From Saururus chinensis (lineage: Eukaryota > Streptophyta > Magnoliopsida > Piperales > Saururaceae): 64,000 bases of DNA. Where the stretch lies: NCBI GenBank assembly GCA_035235625.1, contig CP141142.1, positions 22,826,995 through 22,890,994 on the forward strand, in the 5' to 3' direction. This document shows, one piece after another, positions 1 through 11,616 of this stretch. The notes beneath the pieces are model-generated. The model had not been told where the DNA came from. It was given only the letters and a program-made list of their open reading frames with translations, and did no database searches. A program made the position numbers and the translations under genes. Positions within the stretch are counted from its first letter, which is position 1. Each line of letters begins with the position of its first letter.

Positions 1-15
1 TCTGGTCACCGTGCA

Positions 16-1366
16 CAACACTCCACCATGCTTCCGCTATTCGCCTTGTCCTCAAGGTGACCAAGCTGGAAAGCGAGACATAAAATCATCTTCGGGCATC
101 CACGTAGAGTCCTCTAGAGGCTGCCCCTACCAAGAAATCAAGACCTCAGTAATAATATGACTGGAGCAACGAACCCGATGCTTCTCAAGCACTGAAGCAG
201 GGACATGGTCAAATGGCAAAACAGGTCCCATCAAAGGAGGAGGAGCACCCACTACCAATGACTTATCACCCACAAATTGTTGTAAATGGGACACATGAAA
301 TACAGGGTAAACCAAGGAGTCAGGAGGCAGAGTCAAGCGGTAGGCCACAGGACCAACATGCTCCTCAATAACATACGGACCATGGAAGCAGGGAGTAAGC
401 TTGGAGTTCTTAGGCTGAAACAAGGAGGTCTGGCAATGAGGTAGGACCGACACATAGACCAAATCACCCACCACATACTCACGATCAGTATGGTGACGAT
501 CATAAACCTACTTCATCCTGTTCTAGGCAGACGACAAGTTCTCCTTGAGCTGGTGTAAGACCTCATCGCGTGTTTGCAACACATAATCCACCTCTGTGAC
601 AGACAAACGGTGGGGCACATAGGATAAGATGGTCGGCGACAGCCGGCCATAGAGCATTTCAAACGGAGTGAACCCGGCGTGTGTATGATAGGCCATATCA
701 TAAGACCACTCGGCCCATGGAAGGAGCTGAAGCCACCGGTGGGGCTACATCATAGTAAAGCATCAAAGATACTGCTCCAAACAACGATTGACGACCTCAG
801 CCTGCCCATCCATCTGGGGGTAGTAAGCAGTGCTCATGTGGAGAGAGGTCCCCTATAGAGTGAAAAATTCCTGCCAAAACTGTGAAAGAAAAATCCTATC
901 ACTGTAAAAAACAATCATACGAGGCATACCGTGAAGTCAGGCCACCTCACGAACATAGGGCTCAGCTACGGTCTTGGTGGTGAAGGGATGACCTGGTGCG
1001 CAAAAATGAGCATACTTGGATAGCTGATCCACCACCACCATAATGACAAACTTGCCCTGCACCATAGGCAACGCCTCCACAAAATCCATCGAAACATCTT
1101 CCCAAACCTTATTGGGTATAGGCAAGGGCTGCAAGAAACCAGTGGGCAAGGTCATGGTGGCTTTAGCCTGCTGACAAACATCACAGGCAGCCACATAGTC
1201 CTGAACTGCCCGACATATGCCATGCCAAAGAAAGCTCTGACTAACCCACTTGTAGGTATGGAAGGCGCCCTCATGACCAGCCATAGGAGAGTCATGGAAG
1301 TGTGACAGGATGTGGTAGCAAAGGTCAGCGACATCAGGGACCCACAAGCGGTCCTTCCAAAATAAG
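16..1366 (-). pseudogene. Ty3/gypsy integrase relic
   Basis: Broken open frames on the minus strand encode an integrase. About 937-1,347 gives the end of the HHCC zinc-binding domain (H..H then CDVCQQAK) and the start of the DDE core (DFVEALP, VVVDQLSKYAHF). About 500-930 holds the rest of the core in several frames. About 127-474 gives the C-terminal part, with VGDLVYVSV and a GPY/F-like FHGPYVIEEHVGPVAYRL followed by VFHVSHLQQF. In intact elements it inserts element cDNA into chromosomes. Here stops and frameshifts between the three blocks rule out an active protein. No chromodomain was seen past the GPY/F block. Confidence 0.85.
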
Positions 1367-1375
1367 AGAGAGACG

Positions 1376-1626
1376 CCCCATATAGGGGACGACCAGTCCC
1401 CTAGGGAGTCATGCCACCTAGACCAGGCCGGCCCGGTTCCCTAGGTAATATGCCAATTAGTGGGTCGGCTAGCCCGGGCTACTAACTAAACCAACACAGT
1501 TTTATATCTAAATACCAAGACCAAAGCAAATACTAAACTATTACAAGAATAAATAGTTCAATGCAACTAAGTAAAAGCAATAGAGTATAGTCTGGGCAAG
1601 TCATCTGCGAATCCGGTCACCATGCA
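1376..1626 (-). repeat. 5' LTR remnant of element copy 1
   Basis: This stretch shares the order cccatatagggg, cctagggagtca and tagtgggt..ggct with 7,926-8,119 in the LTR of copy 2. Its right end (ggtcaccatgca, 1,615-1,626) equals the LTR end seen at 1-15. The first part of the LTR, which begins tgatgtgccc at 7,806, is missing. It is therefore a truncated LTR joined to integrase sequence. Confidence 0.65.
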
Positions 1627-1631
1627 CAACA

Positions 1632-1951
1632 GCGATTGAGGACAACATTGCATTAGTGGGATCTAGTTTCTTACTTCTACAATTTTGTAAGTAATTGTAA
1701 TTACTAGCATGATAGCCAACCTTACTTGGTTATTTATTTTTGGATAAATGGTAGACTTGTACTTATCAACTTGCTATTTATCAAATTTTTACATGTGTAA
1801 TGATATTTGATATTCATATTTGTGAACCCCAGTTATCATGACCTAGATATTTAATTAGATAATTTATTTTACAACTAAAAAGAAAAAATTTCCTCATGAT
1901 TTATCACATGTCCTTTATTTAAAAAGGGTTTTGAAAATTTGGGTCATAACA
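1632..1951 (+). repeat. 3' fragment of a 4-kb LTR family
   Basis: About 320 bp resemble the ends of the LTRs at 22,800-23,089 and 56,400-56,700, and the reverse complement of 39,119-39,440. All share gacttgtactta, then gtgaacc..agttatcatgac, then a run of A followed by an ending like gggtcataaca. Only the last part is present. Element copy 1 abuts its left side. Confidence 0.65.
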
Positions 1952-2949
1952 CTAGATATTAAAGTACTCCTTAGGCTTAATAACTTGAATTAAATAGGCT
2001 ATAAGGCTATGCATGTCATAAATTAGTCAACTCTACATTTGAACTCAAACACCATATGCTTAATGAGGCACGCCAAGGCCTAGTATACTCAATAGAGAGA
2101 CTTTAATTTTTTAGCTCTTTATAATTTTTTTATTCATATTTTCACTCAATTTTTTCTCTCTTTTACTCTTTTTTTATTCCTTAAGCATATTATATACTCA
2201 ACCTTAATTGTGATGGCAGAAAGTTGTAGACTGATGTATAAAACAAGAATAGTCAAGCACAATACTCTATTATGATAACCTGAATACTACTAGATCAAAC
2301 CAAAGTTTTACTCTCACAAGAAATTAATTACTTAGGTTCAATGATGTCCACCAAGATGTAAGACCATAATTAAGGGTTTAAATTCTCACTTAGACAATTG
2401 TCTTTCTAATTTTTTAAAATAAGAGCACAAGAAACAAATATGATGTAATTACAACTCAAAATTATTAAATCCATCAAGTCATATAAATATTCTAAACAGT
2501 TTGATATCATTAAGCATAGTCACATGTCTAAAAGAAGTTTCAATGTAAATAAGCAAAAACCTAAAATAAAATAAAAAATTATTTTTATTTAATTTTCTCA
2601 TTCTTTACTAAAACTAAGACACAAACTCTATAAACAGAAATAAAAATCTCTTTCTACACACCCAAACATAAACTAAACATTGTCCTTAATTTATAAAAGA
2701 AAATAAATACAATGTTTCATATAAGAAAAAAGGACAAAGAAGAGAGATAGTACATCTCTTAATGTGCTCATGTACATGGTTATCAATAGAAAGATGGTCA
2801 ATGAAGCACAAATATAATCACATATGGGTAAATCAGTAATGAATCATATAGGCACACCTAAATAATGATTAGAATAGTAAACAAAGATAATAAACCGAAA
2901 CTAACTAATGAAAATGTAAATACTAACTACTAAATTAAATAAAAATAAT
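1952..2949. other. AT-rich stretch without a recognisable gene
   Basis: No coding domain is visible. The position next to the Athila/Tat remnant suggests untranslated sequence of that element. The phrase gggttgcctcccaagagtgc at about 2,967-2,986 is one I associate with non-coding parts of such elements (recollection, not a search). Confidence 0.35.
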
Positions 2950-3560
2950 CTAAAAAAAATTAAAGTTGGGTTGCCTCCCAAGAGTGCTAAGTTTACTGTC
3001 TTCAGCCAGACACCCCCATCTAAACTCATGCAAGGTGCTTTACAGCAACTATCATCTCTTTGTCAATTCTACTTATCAAACTAGAGTGAGTTAAACAAAT
3101 ATTTAGTGGATCATCAGAATAAATGAAAGGAAAAACATCCCCCACCAGACTCTCAATCATGTTAACTTGAAAAGTATTATCTAAGTTTGATGGTTGTCTA
3201 CTTGTATTAAATGCATTTAACACACATGTCATGTTCCCAAAAGAATGCTTCATAACTCCATTTTTTATAATTTATTATAGAATTGGATGTGGCAAAGAAA
3301 AGACAACCCAAAATGACAGGAATTTGCCTATGGATATTCTAAATAGGCTGAGTATCAACGACTATAAAGTCCACTAGAAAGTAAAATGTGTTAACCTTAA
3401 TTAGAACACCTCTATGAATTTTCACAAATCTATAAGCTAATTGAAGTGTCTTGAATGTGCACATATTTTAAGAAAATTTTTTACATGCTTGTAAGGATCC
3501 TCTCTAACAAGATCATAGAAGGTAGGAAGAAGTTGAATGACAAGAGCTTTCAACTCAAAG
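2950..3560 (-). pseudogene. Athila/Tat-type Ty3 protease and linker relic
   Basis: Read on the minus strand, 3,254-3,450 gives pieces like LQLAYRFVKIHRGVL and VDFIVVDTQP, then IPVILGCLFFATSNSIIN. These match the conserved layout of the Athila/Tat protease region. About 3,026-3,253 continues in a new frame with FGNMTCVLNAFN, VNMIESLVGDVF and YSDDPLNICLTH, the linker that follows protease in these polyproteins. A stop after DTQPI and a frameshift before the linker break it. Gag, RT and integrase were not found nearby, so this is a deletion remnant. The assignment rests on family memory; a profile search against plant Ty3 lineages would settle it. Confidence 0.75.
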
Positions 3561-3887
3561 TATGTGGCAGTGGTAGCAGGTAACACTATGTATAAGGTAG
3601 GATTGATGAAGATTGGTGAAAATAACTCCCTAAGGGGTTCGGCTTTTGCCTTGTTATCACCCTTGTGAATGGAAGATCATTTTTAATTTCACTACTCTCT
3701 AGGGGATTGAAATCAACTCGAACTAATCGGTGTATTCGATCACGTGGCCACGTGGTTATACATGATTAATCCCCTCTCTAATACCCCCTTCTACACCCCT
3801 TTCTCTCTCTAGCCTTTTTTTAAACCCTAATTTAAAACTATTAGAAGGGTAAACGTAGTTCAGATCTAATTTCTTTTCCTTTACAAG

Positions 3888-3905
3888 TCCCTGGCAATGA
3901 CACCA
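3888..3905 (-). other. Primer binding site of the Athila/Tat remnant
   Basis: The minus strand reads TGGTGTCATTGCCAGGGA. This is close to TGGCGCCGTTGCCGGGGA, the PBS type of many Athila/Tat elements. It lies between the coding relic and the long LTR to its right, which is where a minus-strand element should have its PBS. Confidence 0.7.
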
Positions 3906-5945
3906 AAAACTTTCTAAATTTTAATTATTACTCATAAACATACGACTCAAAGGTTGAAAAGTGACTAAACGAGGTCAATCCCACAGAGACTTAAAATTGA
4001 AAAACTAAATTTAACCTAATGGAGTCTAACCATAATCTAGTTAACGAATTATTAAATAATCACCTACTTTAAAAACTCTAAAACAAGTAAGATGAAAAGT
4101 AAAGTAAATAATATAAGTAAAATTATTGAGATTATAAAAAATAAGTAATAGAATTCAAAATTAAATCTAACAACTAACAAGAATAAAATTTATGAAAATC
4201 AATTTAAACTAAGAAAGCAATATCAAATAATTTAAATATCCAATTAACCAAACTACTAAGGCATGAGAATCTGCACAAATTAATTTATAAAGAGTCATGT
4301 CCATAATTATTGATTCACTTTCCAAACTATCTCATAACACATTAGAATTCAATCCCATGTATTATGAAAAATATCATCATTAAGTAAACCATGTTCTCCT
4401 TTGCTTAATAATATTAAAGATTAAGTATATAATTGTATCCATAATATGCAAATCATAATTAATACCCAACCCTAATTCAAGAGTTTAAAATCCAAGTAAA
4501 TAACTAATAAAAACCACCTCAAATCAAAAGAAGAACATGAATAATCTTATATCCAAGATAGAGTTTATCAATTGAAAATAGGAAGAACAATCGAACATTG
4601 AAGCACGTGTAATAGAAATTTAACAAACTCACATTATCATTATTCCATACAAATTAATAAGGCTTCATCCTTTCCTTGGACAAAAATTTTAGCTACTCAT
4701 TAACCTAAGAACTAAAACCATAATCTCCATTAAATTAAGTGGATAGAAACTTACAAATTTGGAAGAAAACTAAGAAAAATTGAAAAATTTTAAACTATTA
4801 CACTACTGATGAACTGTAACTGTGAACAATGTTGATGAATAGAACTTCGACTTCAACCTCTTGCCGCTGTAGTGCTACTACATTACCCACGAATTGTAAT
4901 TTATTCTGCTTGTTCTTCGTTGCTCTAGCTTGGGGCTTTGATTTTTCACTTTTAAAGTGTTTTCTACTCAATTTTGGAGAGTGGAAACTAGTTTCTCTCT
5001 CGTATGTCCTCTTTCTTCTCCACTCTTCAAATCTGAATTTCTGCTATGTTTTTATACTTTCTAGACAACCCTCTCTTTCCTTCTTTAAGCCATTAATTCC
5101 AACCATGAAAAAACTTCTTTCTATGTTTAATCTTTCCTTTTTCTTCCTTCTTCCTTGCTTATCAATTCTTTCCTTATTTAAGCTTCATTCTTTCATTTTC
5201 TTTTCTCTGCGTCTTATCACTCTGTTTTTTCTACAAATTTTTTGCTCATACAAATTTGTTATTTTTGGACGTTCCTTGCTTATTTCTTTGACTAAATTGG
5301 CTACTCTTTACATTAGCTACTCCTTCCTTATCTAGTTTCAACTCTTGATGTTATTTTTGGTGCAAACTGGCTATATTTTGTTCATAGTAAACTATTGTGA
5401 AATGTTCTCTGCTGCGTACTTTATGAAGTCTTGTTTAAAAATATGTTAGATGGATTCTCTTGAATGGTTCTAATTATGGACATGGCTGCCTTCTTTATTT
5501 TGAACCATGCTTTTATATGGAAGTGATTGCACTTATTTTAGTTGCTTGCCTTTTTGAACACATCCTCAATTAAGAATGATCCCCTTTGTTGTTTTCAGTT
5601 TGTGGAATTTTTTTCTTTTGCTCTGTGCTAATGTTTGATCAGTCTAAAATGTTTGAACCATGTCCAAATATTTTTTAAATAACGAGCATCAAGAAAGTTG
5701 TTCGTGTGACATCCACCTACAAAGCACAATATGATCATAATTAAGACACGTAAAAATTAACTAAAATCCTGACTTAATTCAAACACACACCTAAACTACT
5801 AATATTGCCTAAATTAAATAATAATTAAATCAAACTACTAATATCTATCATAATATAAATATACCCTAAATTAGCCTAATCCTACTCTAGCAAATAAGGT
5901 AAAGAGACATAAAATTTATAAAAACCATGCGTATTATAGGCATAA
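3906..5945 (-). repeat. Athila/Tat-type LTR, about 2 kb
   Basis: The LTR lies right of the PBS. Its outer end (about 5,820-5,935: actactaatatctatc, cctaatc..actctagcaaataagg) matches the outer end of the LTR at 15,890-16,022. Its inner part contains cgaggtcaatcccacagagac (3,974-3,994), the counterpart of gtcgaacctcagggacgg at 14,670-14,687. A minus-strand TATA-like site lies near 5,046-5,056. A plus-strand 168-codon open frame at 4,829-5,335 is rich in F, L and S, has no domain and falls within this LTR, so I do not call it a gene. Outer boundary is approximate. Confidence 0.6.
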
Positions 5946-7805
5946 TATAACATAATCTTACAATACAAAATATTGATGCTCACACACATAACATCTTACA
6001 TATAGTGTCTTACTTGTACCATCGTACACAAATATGTATGCTTACAATCTTATTCAGAAACTTACACATATTGTCTCAGTCAAAAGCTTATATTACAATC
6101 TTACTCATAATCTTTCAAACTTACTATAATGCAATCTTACAAACTTACTCTTACAGTCATACATGTACTAATATAATCAAACTCACGACAACTAGAGGTC
6201 ATTATAATTTAATTAGCTCTAGTGTCGAAGGAAAGGAATGCCACTGGGGTGTCTCCTTAAACTCTGGTGAGAACCTAGATGCCATGGACTTTTTCAAAGG
6301 TAAGTCATGCCTATGTTGTCGGGCATAGGATCAAATAAGTAAAAGTAGATTCATAATACTATTTACATGACACGCAAATGTTTACCCTCTAGGGGCCATG
6401 TAATGCCAACTAAGGGCATAAATCATACAATGCCTCTTTTAGGTAGAAACTTATAGTGTCACGCATTGGCAGAATCATATAATGCCAACAATAGGCAGAA
6501 AACCATACAAAACCAACTAAGGGCAAAAATTTTGCAATGCTCTCAATAGAGCATCAAATATCTATGCTTAAATACAACACCAAGGCAAGATTGAAAAAAT
6601 ATATAATGTTCTCAACAGAGCATTAGATGTCTAAGCTTAAATACAACACCAATAGAACATCCCGCATGATAACACCATTGCTAGACATGCAAAAATGCAC
6701 AACCAACCAATTGCCAACTGGTACAAACACGAAACTAAATCCATCAAACCCCTAAGGTTTCAACCTCATAAGGTTATCATATTAATTTTACTTACAATTC
6801 AAGTTTGACTTACATGAATTATGCAAGTACAATCCTCTTACTCGAAAATCATCAAACTATGCCCCTTTGATCCAACCTTAGTCATCAAATTCTTACTAGG
6901 ACCTTACTTTTTGATCTTAAATTCTAATTCATATTATATACATTGTGGTTGTACAATTATGTTGTGAAAACCTACTATCTAGCAATCCCCCATACTGGCT
7001 CCTACGTCTGCTCACTTACTGAACCCCCAACATATGCTCCAATTTCAATCCAATCTGTGCCAACCAAACTTACACCCTCTAACATTCGACATACTAATAC
7101 TGATTCATCTCCAAATCCATAAAAAGCTCCTCCGTAACCACTTACATTCTATGCGCAAACACGTGATCATCACCCATATGTCCCTCACACATACATTTGT
7201 CCAACACACATGCCCATATCAATCATTCATCACATTACGTGTGTGTACTTAATCATAAAGCTTACCTTCACAATTCTTAATAACCAAACTATCATACACA
7301 ACCCACAAACACACATCATACACATAACTTACATGGATAATTAATCATAGCATATTCCATTACATTTCCCTCTTACAACATGCAATCAGATCATTCTTTA
7401 GACTCAAAAGCATTAAATCATACATGCCTAGCATGCTGCTAAATATTAAAAATATGCTATCATAAAATTACAAGTTCAAAGTCCCCTACCTCATAATCCA
7501 CAGAGTTCAATGTCGAGTATCTAACAATGGCGGAGGAGTTGGCGTCCATAGGCATCACCTAATTTAGGAAGTTGTTGTCCCAAGAGTTTAGAGAACACCG
7601 AAGGTAATCAGACTGGAAGGTTTAACTCACTCTAGGCAAAGAAATTGAGGTCCTCAGTAGCACTCACTGGCGGCTGATAGCAAGGTCTTGCCAACAAGAA
7701 GTGGAAAATGTGACCAAAAAACAAGGATGGGCTAAACAAAGCTCAACTGACACAAGAAGTACTAAGCCGGCTGAAAGACATCAAAACCAGTCGTGGATAG
7801 AACCC
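5946..7805. other. Non-coding repeat-rich stretch
   Basis: No gene is recognised. It holds repeated short phrases such as accaactaagggca and cttacaatctta, and the 69-bp duplication at 6,535-6,672. A more GC-balanced part (7,500-7,800) abuts the chromovirus-like LTR and also lacks a recognisable domain. Confidence 0.4.
6535..6672. repeat. Imperfect 69-bp tandem duplication
   Basis: The phrase tctcaatagagcat at 6,541 recurs as tctcaacagagcat at 6,610. Both are followed by a shared stretch ending cttaaatacaacacca. The period is 69 bp with several differences, so the duplication is old. Confidence 0.75.
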
Positions 7806-8119
7806 TGATGTGCCCAAAGTGGCACAATCGGTACCTTAGAGTTTCACGCAGGGAAAGGAAAAGAAGAAAGAAGAAAGGGAAGAAGAAGAAGATTTTCCAA
7901 TTGCATAATCAACAAAGACAAAGGGGGCAACCCATATAGGGAGCTGACCCACCCACCTAGGGAGTCACACTAGCTAGTGGGTTTGGCTATCCCGCAGTCC
8001 ACTTGCTGGACCAATATAGTTATTTCTCCTATTACATAAGCAAATACGAGGGAAATATTAAAGAAAGAATCCTAATATAATAAAATAACAAGAAAATAAG
8101 TAGTCTAGGTGGTCATGCA
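7806..8119 (-). repeat. 3' LTR of element copy 2
   Basis: On the plus strand it starts TGATGTGCCC and ends GGTCATGCA, so it has TG..CA ends and is 314 bp long. Its first roughly 85 bp match 13,037-13,118 (gcccraagtggcacaatcg, gagtttcacgcagggaaagg). Its remainder matches 1,376-1,626. The left flank is aaccc. Confidence 0.8.
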
Positions 8120-9990
8120 GAACACTCCACCACGCTTCCGCTATTCGCCTTGACCTCAAGGTGACCAAGTTGGATAGCGAGCCATGAACACATCCTCAAA
8201 GATCCATGTAGCATTATCTAGGGGTTGACTCTTCTAGGCAACGAGCACCTCTGTAATGGTGTGACCTGAGCGACAGACCCGACGTTTATCAAGCATTGAG
8301 GCGGGGACAGGGTTGGAAGGCTAGACTGGGCCCATCAAGGGGGTGGTGGAGCATTAGTGGCCAACGATGTGTTGCTTGGACATCGACGCATCTTGGAGAC
8401 ATGAAAGACGGGGTGGACTAAGGAGTCAGGCTATAGAGTAATACAGTAAGCCACCGGGATGATATGCATCTCCACAGCATAGGGACCATGAAAACAGGGG
8501 GCGAGCTTGGAATGTTCGGGCTGAAACAATGAGGTTTGGCACTGAGGAAGAACAGAGACATAAACCAAGTCACCCACCGTGAACTCCTTGTTAGTGTGAT
8601 GACCATTATAAATTTGCTTCATCTGGTTCTGAGCAGATGGCAAGTTCTCTATGAGCTATTAAAGAACCTCGTCCTGCGTCTAAAGCATATAATCCACCTC
8701 AGCACCTCAAAAGGAGTGAAACCGGCAAAGCGTGATAGGCAATGTTATATGACCACTCCATCCAGGGAAGAAGCTAAAGAAATCGGCGGGGCTAAGACAG
8801 TGAAATAGCGAAGGTACTGCTCTCGGTTTACCACCTCTGTCTGGCCATCCATCTAGGGGTGATAAGCGGTGCTCATATGGAGACAAGTGCCCTGTAAAGT
8901 GAAGAATTCCCACCAAAACTAAGATATGAAGATCTAGTCATGCTCGAAGAAAATAGTGCAAGGCATGTTGTGTAGTTTGGCCACATCCCGAATATAGAGC
9001 CCTACCACTGTCTTGGCGGTGAATGGGTGTCCCAAAGCGCAAAAGTGAGTATACTTGGACAACCGGTCTACTACCACCATAATCACTTACTTGCCTTGCA
9101 CTAAGGGCAAGGCCTCCAGGAAGTCTATCTAAATATCCTCTCAAACCTTATTAGGTATAGGCAAGGGCTGAAGCAAACCTGCAGGAGAGGTCATGGTGGC
9201 CTTAGCTCTCTGACAGACATCACAAGCGGCCACATATTCCTGGATTGCCCGTCAAATTCCCTGCCACATAAAGTAACTTACTAACCCATCTCCTCTGTGA
9301 TGGATTGGACACCCGCTGCTTGAGGAAGTACTTCAAGGGCTGGTGGTCAGTGCGGGTCAAGAACTTCCGACCAAGTAAGGTTGCCACTTGTCGATGACGA
9401 GGACAATAGCTAACATCTCTTTCTCATAAACAGATAGGGATAAAGAGCAACTAGCCAAAGCCTTGTTGAAGTAATCGGTGGGGCTGAGATAGTGAAATAG
9501 CGAAGGTACTGCTCTCGGTTTACCACCTCTGTCTGGCCATCCATCTAGGGGTGATAAGCAGTGCTCATATGGAGACAAGTGCCCTGTAAAGTGAAGAATT
9601 CCCACCAAAACTAAGATATGAAGATCTAGTCATGCTCGGAGAAAATAGTGCAAGGCATGTTGTGTAGTTTGGCCACATCCCGAATATAGAGCCCTACCAC
9701 TGTCTTGGCGGTGAATGGGTGTCCCAAAGCGCAAAAGTGAGTATACTTGGACAACCGGTCTACTACCACCATAATCACTGACTTGCCTTGCACTAAGGGC
9801 AAGGCCTCCAGGAAGTCTATCTAAATATCCTCTCAAACCTTATCAGGTATAGGCAAGGGCTGAAGCAAACCTGCAGGAGAGGTCGTGGTGGCCTTAGCTC
9901 TCTGACAGACATCACAAGCGGCCACATATTCCTGGATTGCCCGTCAAATTCCCTGACACATAAAGTAACTTACTAACCCATCTCCTCTGT
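8120..9990 (-). pseudogene. Integrase relic, partly duplicated
   Basis: Minus-strand frames give the end of the zinc-binding domain (CDVCQRAK type, about 9,200 and again 9,890) and the core (VVVDRLSKYTHFCALGHPF, about 9,000-9,090 and 9,690-9,780). The C-terminal block VGDLVYVSVLPQCQTSLFQ with GPYAVEMHIIPVAY lies at 8,431-8,600. Integration would be its role in an active element. The core is present twice because of the tandem duplication, and many stops occur. The first half of the zinc-binding domain has been lost: RNase H sequence (LTRTNHQPLKYFL) joins almost directly to its end near 9,290 and 9,990. Confidence 0.8.
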
Positions 9991-10164
9991 GATGGATTGG
10001 ACACCCGCTGCTCAAGGAAGTACTTCAAGGGCTGGTGGTTAGTGCGGGTCAAGAACTTTCGACCAAGTAAGGTTGCCACTTGTCGATGACGAGGACAATA
10101 GCTAACATCTCTTTCTCATAAACAGATAGGGATAAAGAGCAACTAGCCAAAGCATTGCTGAAGT
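8781..10164. repeat. 692-bp tandem duplication inside the element
   Basis: Unit 1 is about 8,781-9,472 and unit 2 about 9,473-10,164. Anchors lie exactly 692 bp apart: aatcggyggggct at 8,781 and 9,473, tgaaatagcgaagg at 8,801 and 9,493, and aactagccaaag at 9,449 and 10,141. The units differ at only scattered bases, and one 68-codon minus-strand frame is identical in both. The unit runs from RNase H to the integrase core. Confidence 0.92.
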
Positions 10165-11200
10165 AGGCAATGGGATGCTTGTTTTGCAGTAGAACCGTCC
10201 CTAGACCTATCTTTGAAGCATCTGTTTCAACCATGAAGGGTCGGCTGAAGTTGGGTAGAATCATTCCAACTGAATGCCCCCTTCTTGAGAAGCCCTATAA
10301 GGGGCCGAGCAATCTCCCCATACCGGCCGATGAACCGCCCATAATAATTGGTGAGGCTCAAAAAACCTCATAGCGCCTAGACACAAGTGGGTGGTGGCCA
10401 AGAGAGCATGGTGGCCACCTTCGACGGGCCAATGGTGATGCTGTCCCACGAGATTATATGTCCTAAGTAATCAACTTGTGGGCTGCCAAAGGAACACTTC
10501 AAATGCTTAAGATATAAAGAGTTATCTCTCATAACAGGGAAGACCAACCTGAGATGCTCCAAGTGCTCTGCCCATGACTGGTTATAAACAAGGATGTCGT
10601 CAAAGAAGACCAAGATTTAGCGGCAGAGGTAAGGTAGGAAGAGATCATTCATGAGGCTCTGGAAGGTGGAGAGGGTGCTGGTTAGCCCGAACAGCATGAC
10701 GAGAAACTCGAAATGGTCGTCTTGAGTCCAGAAGGTAGTCTTGTGCACGTTGGTAGGCTGCCCCGAATATGATGGTAACCCAATCGAAAGTCGAGTTTAT
10801 TGAAGATCGTTGCACCAGCCGGCTTGTACAAAAGCTCCTTGATCACAAGGATGGGATATTTGTCCTTGACGGTGATGGCATTCAATGCTCGGTGGTCCAC
10901 ACAAAACCGCCAAGTACCATCCTTTTTACAAACCAGCAACATCGGGGAAGAGTAGGAGCTCGTGCTAGGGCAGTTGATACCGGACTGAAGTATGTCAACC
11001 ACGAGACACTCGATCTCTGACTTCTGGATATGAGGATAATGGTAAGGGTGGACATTGGCCGGGATGCCCCAGTAACGATGAGGATATGATGGTCGTGAGG
11101 CTGCACTGGAGGAATCCCTTTTGGTTCAGTAAACACATCCCGATGCTCCACCAATAATTCCAGAAGATTTGGGGGTGGCTCATCCTGAGGCACCTCAACT
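9992..11200 (-). pseudogene. Reverse transcriptase and RNase H relic
   Basis: The minus strand contains RT palm sequence: SPMLLVCKKDGTWRFCVDHR then ALNAITVKDKYPI (about 10,850-10,960), and the catalytic block as MVFFDDILVYN (10,580-10,613), an F-DD variant of Y-DD. YLGHIIS follows at about 10,460. RNase H follows with FMVETDASKIGLGTVLLQ and PIAYFSNAL then YEKEMLAIV (10,049-10,264). Several frameshifts separate these blocks. The protein would have copied element RNA to DNA. Only the order and motifs survive. Confidence 0.88.
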
Positions 11201-11259
11201 GTTGCCCACTACTGCAAGACGAACCCTTGTGGTGTGAACCAGAAGAAAGAACTCACCGA

Positions 11260-11616
11260 CTAGGCTGAGAGGAGGGTGCCCGGCCGGGACCCTTCAATTC
11301 GAACCCGTTGCCCTTGAATTTCGAAATCCACAACCATGTCCCTGAAGTTCCAAACCACATCGCCTAGCTCTTGTTGCCATTGAACCCCTAACACCACGTC
11401 CGCCCCCTTCGTGGATAATAGGAAGAGGTCGGTGATGAAGGTGTGGCCCTGAATGGTGAGGGTGGCCTGAGCACAAATGCCCAAGCTCCTGAGATGCTTC
11501 CCATCACCAATCAACACATCAAAGGGCTTCAAATTAGACATGAAGTAGCCAAGATGCTGAGCTACCTTGTCATTAATGAAGTTGTGGGTAAACCCACTCT
11601 CGACCAAGATGGCCAC
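11260..11616 (-). pseudogene. Retropepsin-like protease domain with altered active site
   Basis: A 118-codon open frame reads AILVESGFTHNFIND near its start and VLGVQWQQELG in the second half, the usual layout of the Ty3/gypsy aspartic protease. The catalytic D-S/T-G triad is ESG here (codon GAG at about 11,603), so the essential aspartate is replaced by glutamate. The domain lies between gag and RT, as expected. The frame itself is open, so loss of the catalytic residue may have preceded other decay, or may be chance. Confidence 0.8.

Larger units (their letters stand above)
1..1626 (-). mobile_element. Deleted chromovirus-like Ty3/gypsy element (copy 1)
   Basis: The 5' end of this minus-strand element is on the right. 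Positions 1-15 are the end of its 3' LTR, matching the LTR end at about 8,105-8,119. Integrase sequence fills 16 to about 1,366. A 5' LTR remnant (about 1,376-1,626) follows directly, so gag, protease, RT and RNase H have been lost by a large internal deletion. The related copy at 7,806-13,118 shows the expected full order. The right edge falls inside an LTR of another family (1,632-1,951). The left target duplication lies outside the window, so insertion cannot be confirmed by flanks. Confidence 0.75.

Noticed and set aside
4829-5335. 168-codon plus-strand open frame rich in F, L and S
   Set aside because: It lies inside an Athila/Tat-type LTR, its composition follows the pyrimidine-rich strand, and no domain or signal is convincing.
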